64,000 nucleotides of DNA from Sthenelais limicola (Eukaryota > Annelida > Polychaeta > Phyllodocida > Sigalionidae). The notes below the pieces were generated by a model that made no database searches, was not told the DNA's origin, and worked only from the letters and a program-made list of their open reading frames with translations. Position 1 is the first letter of the stretch, and the number at the start of each line of letters is the position of its first letter. The stretch is from contig OW804099.1 of the NCBI GenBank assembly GCA_942159475.1, forward strand, positions 13,580,162-13,644,161, given 5' to 3'. Position numbers and translations under genes: made by a program. Shown in pieces: positions 45,525-57,977 of this stretch.

Positions 45525-47178
45525 CTATATATTTCTAATCCTCTCAAATATCCCGAATTTAAGACCAAAATGAGCTTCAAAATACAGTTTAACACAGTAA
45601 CACAGATATTATAAGACAACACAATAACCAAATATACCCTGATATACCTGTCATAGACGCAAGCTATTTTGCAACATTGCCAAGCTAGCATGGCGGATTG
45701 CCATGACATGGTTTTAGTAGAAATGCACATACATTTTCTAAGGAATTAACTAGCCAATTGTTGCTAATAAATTCAAACATTTATAAGCAATATTTAGCTT
45801 ACTTAGCCGAAATTAGCACTAAATTTGCATAATGATGTGTATTGCCGGACACTTCCCGTTTTAAAGGGGCTTCACAAATGAAAGCGGTAGCATGATAACC
45901 CAAACTGTCAAACAACATGTAAATTAGAAGGGTGACATGCTCGAATTGAAGAATCCAGATATGGGTCACATATGGGTCACATGTACAAATGTACATTTAG
46001 TAAATTCGTCTAAAATAAGCTGAAATTTGGTCAATACTAGGTACATTCGAGTATATTTGGCATTGCATTGATTCTAGCAATCTGTTTGGTTAGGATGGAC
46101 TCTATTTTGAGCTTTATCATCGTCTAAAATTTGAGTTATTTGAGAGGATTGGCGAAGTTGAATTGTACATTTTCTGAAAATCTGACCCATATACTTTAAT
46201 ATTTGTAATTTGTGCATTCCTGGTTTGGAAATTTATATGTACATTGAGAAAATTCAGGAGGATTGTAATCCTAGTAAGTTCAAATATGTTTTAAGGTCGA
46301 GGTGAGGCATGAAAACAGCTGTTAACAGCCATAGCGTTTCCTTCATTAGAAATGTAAATGTTTTGTGGACTTTGTGGCAATTTTAAAAAAACTTAATATG
46401 TAAACAATATATTGTCTTTGATTTGATTATGATTATGATTATGATTTGATTATGAGGTCGAGATACCAATGGCGAATTTATTGTATTGGTGTGTAGATTA
46501 ACGAATAAGAATGGGTGAGACTGTATTTGAAATGCTAATGTGCCGAATGTATGAATCAATATAGCGGGGGTAATTTCAGAGGGAAAGGATGAATGTAAGG
46601 AAAATGTATGTTCTGACGAGATAGAGTAGAGGGAATGTTCTTATGTTTTATACATGTGCTTGGTAAGATTGGCTGAAAACGCTGAATGATGTTCTTTGAT
46701 TAATGATAATATGTCTAATTGTCGATAATTAGTAGCTATTTTTTAACAAACATTTTGTCAATAAGATATGTAACAGACAACACTCTAGGATATCCATGAT
46801 GGACTTAGTCACCCGTGTAAATGCTTAACCTTAATTAGGAAAACTTTCCTTAACTTGACAATTTATATTGCCCTGACTGTTTTTTCAGTTCATTTATTCT
46901 ATTTTACCTTATTTACTCTATTCATTATTGGTGATTTACTATGTCCAAATAGTTTAAATATTTTGTGTAGACAGTTTGTGTAACAACAAAGATATTTACT
47001 GTAGACATGTTAGTGTAGCAAGTAATAACCTTCTGGTCTTTACACATATTTCTACAAATCATACATTGATTCTACTAAACTAGCTTCCCAATACTAGACT
47101 AGCTTCCCAATAGATATAGAATAGTCAAGTAACAATTATAAGTTATAATGGAGATATAACAAAATTGTATTCATACAT

Positions 47179-47424
47179 ATGGTTCAGATTTTCAGAAAAT
47201 GTACAATTCATCTTCACCAATCCACTGAAATAACCCAAATTTAAGAGAAAAGGGACGTTTTAAATACAGTTTAAGACAATGAAAAAGACATTGTTAATCA
47301 AAACAATGCCAAAGTTACTCTGTTATACACGTTAATCATAATTTTTCAGTCTAATTTAGCAGCAGTTAGCAAATTTGTAGAGCTGCCAATAATTTATTGT
47401 ACATTTTCTGAAAATCTGACCCAT
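47179..47424. mobile_element. MITE, GGGTCAGATTTTCAG family, full copy
   Basis: The left end is GGTTCAGATTTTCAGAAAAT and the right end is ATTGTACATTTTCTGAAAAT then CTGACCCATAT. About 245 bp, noncoding. Confidence 0.85.
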
Positions 47425-48151
47425 ATGATATAATATATAGGTAGACGAAGCTTGTATATAACACCTAACCTGCACGACCGCTGAATGACAATCTGGTGTA
47501 CCAGAGCTCTTTTTATACCCTGTTTTGGGGTTTGGAATTCCCGCCAGATCGCCGATCCCATATGATATAATATGTAATAATTATATTCATGAGAACAAAT
47601 CACGGAAAAGTTATATAAAGCGTGAAAACAGTTCAGATTGTACTGACATGTACGTGAAGCCTAAACAGTGAAAAAAAATTTGCTTTTAAAGTCGATTTTT
47701 ATTTAACGATAATCGGTTTTAAAAGCACATCTAAAAACATATAAATTCGCGTCGTGCTCTCACATACCGACCGTTGGGTATTACATTATAATTTCAGAAA
47801 AATAATCGCTAAACATATATCAATACAAGTCGGAATCTCTTATACACGTACAAGAGTATGAATGGCAAGCAGGTCCTTATACACGATACAACACAGGCAG
47901 AGCTCTACAACAACTCGAGCAAAATCAACAAACAAAAGATAGAATAATAGAATAGAAAGGTTTAAACAAACAAAGATATAATATAGTACCAACCACATTC
48001 CCTTTGTCGGTCCTCCTGGGTGTGTTCATACCTGCATTAATATCTCCAGGGTAGTAAGGGTTTTATCTTATACCCAAATGCATGGTGAGGTCCAACGGTT
48101 TCGGTGGGTTATGTCCAATGTCTCAGAAGGTATTGTAAGACAGTATATTGG

Positions 48152-49124
48152 CCAGATTTTCAGAAAATGCACAATCTACAGTTCTACACATCTCCCAAAT
48201 TCTCCTGAATTTGAGTGAAAAATGATAAATACTGATTATATCTGAGTTTATTCTGTATTGTATTCATTCAATAAATCTGTCTGGTTATGTTGAACTGTAG
48301 TTTGAACCTACTTTTCGTCTTAAATGTGGGTTATTTGAGGGAATTGGGTAAGGTGAATTGTACATGTTCTCAAAATCTGACCCATATACAGGGACTGCTC
48401 CCCCGTCTTGGATCGCATGTGAAATGTGGTACTGTAAATGTATTTATTTTCGCGCAGATAAATTTTCGCGCACTAAGTGCTTTGGCACCTTTTTGCGCAG
48501 ATTTAAATTCGCGCAGCAAGGAAGTCTCACACATTGTTTATGCAATATATATACCATTCGCGCAGGACTTATTTTCGCGCACAAAGGTGGGTGCGCTAAA
48601 ATAGCGAAAATAAATACTGCGCGAACATTAACACGTTTACAGTATATAGAGTTGTACATATATGGCAGTGGTGTGTATAATATATATGGGTCAGATTCTC
48701 AGAAAATGTACAATTGCCCTTCACCAATCATCTCAAATAACCCACATTTAAGACAAGAATGAGCTTCAAAATGCAGTTTTACATAACAGAACTGATACTT
48801 AAAATCAATGTGACACCAAATATACTCAGATATACCCGATATTTTTCCTCTGTCAATCTAATTTAGCAGAATTTACTAAATGTGTACAGCTGCCAATTGT
48901 ACATTCTACGATTCTGCACATCTCTCAAATTCTGCTAAATTAGAGTGAAAAATGATAAATACTGAGTATATCTGAGTGTAGTCTTTATTGTATTCATTCA
49001 ATAAATCTGTCTGGTTATGTTGAACTGTATTTTGAACCTGATTTCCGTCTTAAATCTGGGTTATTTGAGAAGATTAGTGAAGGCCAGTTGTACATTTTCT
49101 GAAGATTTGACCCATATCCCTTCT
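48152..49124. mobile_element. Cluster of three MITE copies interrupted by a second MITE type
   Basis: Copies of the GGGTCAGATTTTCAG family lie at about 48152-48388 and 48687-48905 and, in opposite orientation, at about 48898-49124. Between the first two is a different element (about 48427-48650) with ends TACTGTAAATG and ACGTTTACAGTA and repeated TTTTCGCGCA motifs. Confidence 0.75.
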
Positions 49125-50104
49125 ACCAAGCCCTGTTACCGTATCTATTCAAAAAAAAATTACTGCATGGGCAAACAAACTGTATTCGCCTGCGTTGTGT
49201 CCCAAAGTAGACATCCAAAAGTAGGCCTATATCGGTGAGATTTTCAGAAAATGTACAATTGGCAGCTGAACACATTTAGTAAATCGCGCTAAATTAGGCT
49301 GCAATGTGGTCAATACTAGGTAAATTCAAGTATATTCGGCATTGCATTGATTCTAGCAATCTGTTTGGTTGGGTTGAACTGTGTTTTGAACTTTATTTTC
49401 ATCTGAAATTTGAGTTGTTTTCTCCTATATGGTGAGTCATATTTCCCCCATATGAAATAATTATATATTTTCGCATTCAGTCCTATTCCAATATATGTAT
49501 TCGTGGAAACAATTCATTACATTTTGGATGAGGGAATTGATACATGTCTGCCAAGTTTCCTCATCATAACTCTAAGTAACGAGTTACATCGAACTACATC
49601 AAAGATATAATGTTATATCATGATCGGGGGTTGTACACCCTGGAACAGAGTGAAATCCGACCTACGTATAACGTCAAAGAGTAACCACGCGTGAATTTAG
49701 GCGTATTCATTTAGAGGCTTCCTATTGGTCAATGCCCGATGGACTGCACTGGCTAGGGGAGAACCATGTGAAATTTGATCTGAGACAACAGTAAATTTTG
49801 TTAACATTTAATGGTGAAATGATACTTAAATAATTCATATTTATTCATTAAACACATCTTATCTCTAAATACCTCATTCACACAAGGTGGATTGCGTAAT
49901 TTACGCCTGAAAACACGGGCATTGTTTTTCCATGACGCCCCCTAGTAAAAAATGAACCGCGACGTTGCGCTGCACATGACGTCACGCCCATTCGTACGTC
50001 ACACGCTTCGAGAGTAGTCACTCAATATGGCGGATCGTTGTACGAAATAGGTAAATAAAGAATTCGTTTCTGACTTCTTTTCCAAACATTAGATCATGAT
50101 ATAA

Positions 50105-50250
50105 AAATAGAATGTGTCTAGGAGCCTGTATACGATGCCCACTCGTTTTTACCGACCTCAGTATCTCTCTCGAGGCCTAGCGGCCTCTCAAGAGATACTG
50201 AGGTCGGTAAAAACTGGTGGGCATCGTATACAGGCTCCTTGACACGGCTC
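50105..50250. repeat. Near-perfect palindrome with arms of about 65 bp
   Basis: The left arm from GAGCCTGTATACGATGCCCA to CTCAGTATCTCTCTCGAGGC pairs with the right arm (CCTCTCAAGAGATACTGAGG to TGTATACAGGCTCC). A half copy is at 38065-38130. It is probably a foldback transposon. Confidence 0.85.
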
Positions 50251-50717
50251 TCATTACATTCTATATTATTATGCCATTGTGCTATAGGCCATTGCAAAAT
50301 TTGTTTGCGATTATTTTGACCTGCCATAATTTTAATGAGAGTTAACAGGCTAAAAGTAGTGCCATGGCAGAAGGGAAAAATCAGAAAAAGCCTCTTCGGT
50401 AGAATTCTCTCTTTTTGGAATTCGCTTTCTATTGAGATTGAATCTATGGACGATTCAAACCTCTTTTTAAAAAAAACAATAAATAAAAAAACATCTGTGC
50501 GAATGCGTTTTCTATTAGTCAGGATACATTTTCTGACAATCTGACCCACAAATGAATGGGTGCTGAGGCTATAATAGGGCGGCTATTACATTACGGTACC
50601 TTGATTCGAATATTTAATTTGATTTGTTTTGATATGAACTGCCCTTTCAGTTGTGATTTGCGTGAATAATCTACTCATCTTCAATGATTTTGTTGTGTAT
50701 TGCTTATGATAAGCTTA

Positions 50718-50956
50718 AGGGTCAGATATTCAGAAAATGTACAATTCACCTTCACCAATCTTCTCAAATAACCCAAATTTCAGACGAAAATAAAGTTCAA
50801 AACACAGTTCAACCTAACCAAACAGATTGCTATAATCAATGCAAGGCCGGATATACCCGAATTAACCTAGTATTGACAAAATTGAAGCCTAATTTAGCAG
50901 AATTTACTAAATGTGTACAGCTGCCAATTTTACATTTTCTGAAAATCTGACGCATA
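50718..50956. mobile_element. MITE, GGGTCAGATTTTCAG family, full copy
   Basis: It starts GGGTCAGATATTCAGAAAAT and ends TTTACATTTTCTGAAAATCT. The interior matches the other copies (AACCTAACCAAACAGATTGC). Confidence 0.85.
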
Positions 50957-51144
50957 TGTTATTCTATTTTCTCTATTTTTCTCTTGTCATTTATATTGTA
51001 TTTGATTAATATTTCGTAATGAATCTAATTGTATGTATCGACTATATATGCCTTTGTAAAAAGTTTCTCTCATAACAGCTACGAATGAGAATAGTGTATA
51101 ACTACATAATTGCACTCAGCTGAATCCACATTTTTAAAAACAAA

Positions 51145-51232
51145 AACAATTAAAACTGATTTCACTAATGGTCACTACCAGTCGAGTCATATTCACGGTA
51201 GTGAGCGTTTAATAGTGCAATCAGTTTTAATT
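51145..51232. repeat. Short hairpin element
   Basis: CAATTAAAACTGATT...TCACTACC faces GGTAGTGA...AATCAGTTTTAATTG. An imperfect 30-bp arm with a short loop. Confidence 0.75.
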
Positions 51233-52454
51233 GTTAGGCCTCCCAGCCACTCAGGCGGCTACGTTAAGGTGTAAGAATGAACACAACGTGTAGTCTTCGT
51301 GAGAAGAACCAGGGGTTGGATATGTAAATAGGTGGGCGTAGCCCTTACGTAATACCCATGGCATAGCATGTATAAGTAGACTTGCACAGTCCTAGGTAGT
51401 TAAGTATAATTAGCGATTTTAAGTAATGAGATAATATAATAGACAGGTGATAATTAATAATCAATATAAATATAATGAGGTTACACAATGTTACGTAATG
51501 TTACATAACATAGAGCCCTAGCTAGCGTTCCACCTCCCTGGAGTTCTGTGTCAAATACAAGTACAACACAATTGGCAAATTTTAAGTACCGTACATAAAA
51601 GATAAACTGGGTAACCAGGGTTAAGTGACCTCTTCGTCTGAAATTGCCAATACACCAAGGAAACCACCAGAGTCAACCTCCACGAAAGTTATGTGCTATA
51701 TGGGTCAGATTTTGAGAAAATGTACAATTTGCCTTCACCAATCCTCTCAAATAACTCAAATTAAAGACAGAAATCTGGTTCAAAATGCAGTTTGACATAA
51801 CAGAACTGATACTTAAAATCATTACTATTTTTTTTAAAACTTTTATTCAATATATCAACAAAGAACCTCCTCATGCAGTCGACATTGATAAATACAATGC
51901 TCTGTTCATCTATTTAATGATAATAATATGAAACAACAACCTTCCCAGTGTCCTTTCAAAATTGCCTCCTCACATAACATGAGGTGTTGGGGTTCACACA
52001 TTAACTTTTTGAGACCTCTATGGATTTTGACTTATCTCGCTGTTTCTACAGTATCGCTATTTTGGGTGCGTTGACCCTTGGTGCGATTGAATTAATTTTT
52101 TCTCTCTCCTCTCTCTTAGCGGTGTAGTACGCCCAAATGTTTATACAAAGAACAATTTGATTATATGCTTCTCTTTTACCTAGGTTTACATAGTGGATTT
52201 TTACTACAACTGTCAATCCGTCATACACATATTTAGCAACATTTTAATCGAGAATTGAGAGGATCTTTTCACCAATTGCATAGTTTTGTAAATGATCTAT
52301 AATATCCAAATATATAATTGTTGTTTCAGGGAATCACGTAAAACACATGGCCATTTACACTGATAAATTACACTGATATACAACTCATGTGAATCAACAA
52401 TCAATATGGCGGACGTGCAAGACCACTATTGAAGGCAACAAAGTGGGATCATGT

Positions 52455-53610
52455 TTAAGTCCAAATTCCAATCCAGTGCTTAGGAAATATCTGTCCATTC
52501 ATGTTGTATTGTTTTGGAGGAAGTGTTGTCGTCCAGTTAGCAAAGTAAATCACATCCCCACCTGTAAGAAACCCCATCCACCAGCCAAAAGTGCCCACTG
52601 ACATCACCGTATGGTTACAGGCGAGGGCAAGCGAAAACTCATCCACAAAATTATCAACGCCAAAGTCACTGCTGTAGAAAACATCACCCCCTTTGATGTT
52701 TTGCCTTGCCCAGGCTAGGCCATTAGTGGCCACTATAAAGATCACATTGTTGTGATATTTCCCACGAAATATGTCCATCCCCTTGTGGAAATAGTCTGCT
52801 TTTGGTATAAAGATCCCGCATGGCTGCTTTAACATGTCGCCCCTCCTGGCGTGAACAGTGATAAACACTGGTTCTGTACCATTGACCTCCATCCTTCCAT
52901 TTGATTGGTTGGTACTCACTGAGCATGGCGTCATCCCTGATTTTCTGCCAGCTGATTGGTTAGTTTTGACAGTAGGCCTACAGTTCATTTTTGCCTTTTT
53001 CTTGGCGATCAATCTCAGTGTCGTCTGGGCCTTGACTTGAAGGTCATCACTCAAGGTCAACTCCTTTTTAATCTGTTCTTTCACTGGGAGAATATAACCG
53101 AGGTTATGAAGATAGCAGCACAAATAAACATGATTCTTTGTGTCAAGTATTTTGTTGATTAGCCCCACATCATAGAAGCAACGGTCTTCCTTTAAGCTTG
53201 GAGCACCTGATGGCTTTGTTCTTGTGCCTCCCAGGTGGCACTCTCTATCATGGCGGGTGCGATGCGACAAGTATGGGAACATTCTCCTCATGTACTTGGT
53301 AACGCTGGGGTAATAATTGCCTTTACCTGAGCACATATAAGCAGTTTTATTAGTGATGTGTGCAATTCCCAGGGTAGAGGAGTAGATCCACAATTGGTTC
53401 CCCAATCCACCGATCAATCTGGTGACCAGGCGATATTTGGGGTTTTCACCATTGGTTTTAGTACTAATGGAGTTTAAGGTATGTTTGCTAAGCTCCTTGT
53501 ATGGTGGTCTTTGCCTTTTTGTGGTGTCTTCTTGGTGGCTCATATAGATACATAACTAGGAATAGGGACAAAATAGTTGTTAAACTTAAGCATATACGTG
53601 AGGTGAGCAT
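52455..53610 (-). CDS. Alpha-1,2-fucosyltransferase-like protein (GT11), with a frame break after the anchor
   Basis: The catalytic part is an intronless frame, 53543-52455 (362 codons), with family GT11 motifs: GGLGNQLW near residue 46, VHARRGDM (GDP-fucose-binding H-x-R-R-x-D), and TFGWWMGFL near the end, closing with FPKHWIGIW. GT11 enzymes transfer fucose from GDP-fucose to galactose in the Golgi and need a type II anchor. That anchor is in another frame just upstream: ATG at 53610, MLTSRICLSLTTILSLFLVM, then PPRRHHKK. The frames join if one A is removed from the A5 run at 53516-53520. Starting at 53543 instead gives a protein without an anchor. Either a real 1-base insertion or a homopolymer sequence error. 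Confidence 0.85.
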
Positions 53611-53724
53611 GTTTAGAATTCTAGCCTCTAATGCATATAAATATCTATTTCTTTCTAAAGATTTTATTTGTACTGTCCTCTTCTCAGGGTTTTTCACTTG
53701 TCCTGGTACGTTTAAGAGATACAT

Positions 53725-55850
53725 TTTATACAGGCAAATCTAGTACATAGGCTCAAGCAATTCAGTCATTAATTTGGCTTTTTCCAATGAGATGTATTTT
53801 GTATCAATATATCTCAAACGTTTTTCAGATGTCATGGAAGAACTATTTTATTTTATCAATCAACAGTGCAATTAATCCACTCTGTCCTGGTTAACCATAT
53901 TCAATCTAGCGCCATCACTTATATTTCTAATCTGGAAGTACTCTTGGCGATGCTTGGACTTTTTTAAAAATTTATGGCTCAAGTCAAACAATACAGTGAA
54001 ACATAACTGTGACGTAGGCTCACAGGTTTAATTCATATACAAATAGCCATGGTTATTCTGCCCACTGCTGTGTCTAGCTATTTACTGATGCTAATTTAAT
54101 GCTTTTAGCTTCTCGCAGTACTTACAGCTATGGCCAAGTGAGCTCAAGTGATAACGGGTGGTGTGCTACATTTTATATTATCCCCATTAATTTGGAATCA
54201 GTAAGACGGGAATCCATGTTCTAACATATGTGTTTTAGGAAAATGAGTCACAAGTCGCTAAATTGTTATTTTTCAAAGTGTTTTTTTCCACAAGATCTCT
54301 TTATTGAAATGTTCTGATATTTAGAGGGTTTAGCACTTATAGTCATATAAATCCATGTAACAAATTTCAGAAAATTGTATTGAATATATCCTTGCATTTT
54401 GAAGGCCTTTGTATTGAGTATATTCAGTTACTTTACTGATAATTACCCATCCAGAAACTTTTTTTTTTCCCAAAAATAAAAATATCAAACATAAAATATA
54501 GAAATACATCTTAAATATCCTTCATGTCTACTATCATTGGAACCAGCTTGATTCCCTCTTTTCAATATGATGATATCTCAAAATCCATATTTTGCGACTT
54601 ATGTCTCATTTTCATAAAACGGATCACATATGTTTAGTTTTAGCTGTATAACCGGAAGCTTCCTACACAGCTTCTGCCCCCTATAGTTGGTAACTTGATA
54701 CCCGTACTGCGGTGACATTTCTTTGATTGGGAAGGGTGGAAGACGGAATTCCATTAAACCTCTCGAAATCTGTCACCTCCTCATGAAAACAACAGCTGGG
54801 ATAGGATAGAGGAACTCAGATTTGGGGGACAGCTCCTCTTGTCTTATCATCACCGTCTGGCCGACAAGCCTGATGGCGATCATGCAGAACACTGTAATGG
54901 CTGTGATGGCGGTCATCTATATCAGTATGTATCAGGATGGCGGGCCTCATTACCTAAAGGAGTGGTCCTAGCTGGTCCTCCCTCACCTCCAGGCGTACTC
55001 AGTTAAGAACAATAGTGGTGGTAGCGACAAGTATCACTGGTGTTGAATTGGCTCACCACAAACGTTAACTGGGATTGTGAGAATTCATCCACTCTGTGCC
55101 AGCCAGGCAGCTTTAAAATATTTTCCATAACTTTTACACTGACTGAAATACAACTCCCAAAATTCCTTTGCGAATCAAGATTCAAGTTGGGCAACATGCA
55201 AATCTCCCTGTACGGGTGGATTTAATTATCAGTTCCTAATCAAGGTGATTGGTAAAATTCCACTAAATATACTCCACAATTAATGATGTTATTGTTTTCT
55301 GTACAATAAGGGTATAACTGCAATATAGTAAGGTGCCCCCGAATGTTTCCTGCGGCTGTTTTGTTTATCCTAGCAACTAGCCGGTAGATCTCTAGGCTCA
55401 CAGTGCAGCAGTCACGGCAATTGATTCTCCTCGTTTTTTAAGTTATTAGATTCTCCAGGTAAAATTGATCAAAGGTGAGGCAAGTTTTCATCATTGATTC
55501 CTGATATCGGTGTATTGAATTCCATAATTGATTTGAGTTGCCACTGGCAAAGTTTTCATTCAGAGATGATGTTGGTTTCTCAGATCTGCATTCCTCTCAA
55601 ATAACCCTAATTCAAAACTGATGTTCATAATTCAGTTTAAAATCAACATGACTTCTTGGCGTTGGTATACACACATGTGCCAAACCAAAGCTGGCTGAGT
55701 GGTGTGGTAAACCGGTCAGCATAAATATTATTAAATATTATTATTATAGTGGGGGCAGGGGCTGCTAGTGGGGTGGAGAAAAGGGTGCGGGGGGGGGGGG
55801 GGGGGGCAGCGGTGGTAGGGTGTCAAGGGTGACAACTTATTTTTCCCAGT
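53725..55850. other. Spacer between the fucosyltransferase and the two-gene element; no gene seen
   Basis: It contains a copy of the TGAGTCATAAGTCGC MITE (54225-54622), fragments shared with the zinc-finger unit spacers near 53980-54110 (compare 8080-8200), an 18-base G run at 55789-55806, and no supported coding exon. Confidence 0.55.
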
Positions 55851-55955
55851 GGTGGCCATTATTGGATTTTGACCTTAAATATGACCTTGCAAATCTTGTT
55901 GGGAAAATTACTTTATAAATGGAACATGGAAAGGTAGTATTATATGTGGATATAG

Positions 55956-55980
55956 TGTTAAAGACGCACCGACATGGATA
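55956..55980 (+). repeat. Left terminal inverted repeat of the two-gene element
   Basis: TGTTAAAGACGCACCGACAT plus GGATA. It matches the right end in inverse orientation with two mismatches. Inward similarity continues in patches to the TGACGTCA site at 56154. Confidence 0.65.
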
Positions 55981-56153
55981 TACAATTGGTTATATTTAGT
56001 TCCCTTTGATAGATAATGATTAGTAAAGACCAGATCCCGTCACAGGTTTTGGAGATATAACTTGATTTGGTGTCTAGAGGGAAAACAACGGGTGGAATTG
56101 GGGGCTGTATAGCAGACAACGCCATTTCCACGGACACCGCTCCGCCATATTGA

Positions 56154-56161
56154 TGACGTCA
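56154..56161 (+). promoter_or_regulatory. Palindromic CRE (TGACGTCA) before the ballast-domain gene
   Basis: TGACGTCA, the full CREB/ATF palindrome, 53 bp before the ATG at 56215. The same 13-bp context, TGACGTCAGCGGA, is present before the THAP gene. Confidence 0.45.
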
Positions 56162-56214
56162 GCGGATGAACGCAGGGGTGGCCTAGGGTAGCCCCCACAT
56201 ATAGGTAAACAACG

Positions 56215-57959
56215 ATGGCGACTAGCAGTAGCAGCGTGGAACGTACTGACCAGGCAGATAATCGTGATTTATCAAGCTCTGATGAGGAAACAGAAAGATT
56301 TTTCACAGGAGAGAACCCCCTGGATTACTTGGATTTGGGGGAAAACCTGGGTAATTTGCAGCCTTATCGGTTTGAGCCCTATGCAAGTAGTGGCAGTGAG
56401 TCCCAAACAGATGGCAGTGATGGAGACTCAGACGATAGTAATGGTGACCCTGAAGGACGACTAAACAACACTAATTGGTGAGATTCATTAAATATTCACA
56501 ATGTCTTTTCTGGTATGACTGCTAAGTGTAAACTGATTTTCATATGTTTGCATCGGTCCCGTGTGTAGAGCTAGCTATATGCGATCCTCAGCTAGACCCC
56601 TAGTCTCTCCACAGACGCACTATTCCACTGTGGCTGAGCCTTGGGCCGTGTTATGGACTACTAGACCCCCGTCATACTCTGCAGTAGGCCTACTGGTATC
56701 TGAGTTGATTTCTGTGCATGCATTATTGTATAGCTCGATCTATGTTTGTGTGACAATTCTTTCCCAGAACACAGTCCCTTTATGAAACTCTATAGCTACA
56801 AAATAGAACAATTCATTAAGTTATATTTATAAAGTTTAATGAAACTGATGTTTGAACATGGGCATACTTTTCTTTAAACAAGTACTTGACCTGCAATTCA
56901 CACATTCATTCTTTCATCATTACTATATTACACCACACACAGGGTAAATCCCTGGTAAATACATTATAACTCTTATTTACGCATTGTACACTGTCAGACA
57001 ACTTAGGAACACAAAATAAAAATGATTTTTTCACATTATAAAAATATCAGGCATCATGTAAATCTTCGCAAATCTTCAAAAATAAATCCTGAAAATCGTT
57101 ACAATTAAATGATATTCTTGACGGCAGATTCCTTGCCTGCTCTTCCACTCCTTCTCCCCATTCTATTCATGCTCCCACTTCTCTATCCCCACTTATCTTC
57201 ACCCTTATTATTATCCTTTCAACACCCCCTCTCCCTCACTCCTGCCCCCTCCCATTTAATGAAATATTTACAAGATTTACTTCAATTTCAAGTCATGGAA
57301 ATAAACAATTCCTTTTTCGTTTTCAAGGTGTCAGTGTGGGCATTGCCTATCAATGCCAGATGTAGTGCAGTCTGTTTGCTGCAAGGAGATCCAGAAACTT
57401 GAGGACAAAATGGGGGATCTGCAATGTATTACCCTGCATGAAGGCTTTGCAGCTGTGTGCCTGAACCGATATGCACTTCAAGTGGCATATTATGGATACC
57501 ACCAGGATCATGGCCATTATGGAGACCATGGTATTCACGAGTAAGTTACATCAGTTTTAAATAAACCTTTCCAAATTCGATTGAAAAAAGTAAATACTAT
57601 GCATATGCATAATTATCATTATGGATTAATGATTGAAGGTTTCAAAGAAAAAAATATCAAATAATAATCAAGTTAATGTCTAATTGAATTGTCTGTCTGT
57701 CTTTATTGAATACTTAGGTAAATCATTCAGTCCAGAAATGAAAACACCGTCAGAAGAAAATGTAATGCAACAAATTCATAACTTCTATCTTTTCAGGCGT
57801 TACAGGTACACAGCGTATAGGCAGTTTGTGAGGTGGCACTGGGGGTACCTAGGCAGGAACATACGAGTCCCCTTGCCATCCTGCATTGTAAACAAAATCC
57901 GAGACAACTTCCCATCTGCAGAGTATGGAGGATTCCAGTATCCACCCTTGGATATATAA
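56215..57959 (+). CDS. P2X7 cytoplasmic-tail (ballast) domain protein, three exons
   Basis: Exons 56215-56477, 57328-57540 and 57797-57959 (212 residues; all junctions GT-AG and in phase). Exon 1 is acidic and Ser-rich (SSDEETERFF) with PYRFEPY, a motif common at the start of such proteins. The exon 1-2 join makes NWCQCGHC; then come CLSMPDVVQSVCCKE, CITLHEGFAAVCLN, and in exon 3 RYTAYRQFVRWHWG, IPSC-like VPLPSCIV and FPSAEYGGFQYPP. This order of cysteines and aromatic motifs matches the zinc-coordinating C-terminal domain of vertebrate P2X7 receptors, which also exists alone in many invertebrate genes. No channel segment is present. The biochemical role is unknown. Its stop lies 18 bp from the stop of the convergent THAP gene. 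Confidence 0.85.
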
Positions 57960-57977
57960 GATGTATTCTCTTGACTT

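Larger units (their letters stand above)
43715..52454. other. Gene-free repeat-rich stretch
   Basis: Besides the palindromes and MITEs listed separately, this stretch holds partial MITE copies at about 45017-45070, 45990-46191, 49232-49430 and 51700-51815, and the short copy of the dispersed repeat at 51825-52452. No spliced or single-exon gene could be supported on either strand. Confidence 0.6.

Noticed and set aside
50118..50549. 143-residue minus-strand frame
   Set aside because: It covers a palindrome and spacer, with no homology features.
57109..57327. Plus-strand frame overlapping intron 1 of the ballast-domain gene
   Set aside because: It is a Leu/Pro-rich pyrimidine stretch before the exon 2 acceptor, not coding.
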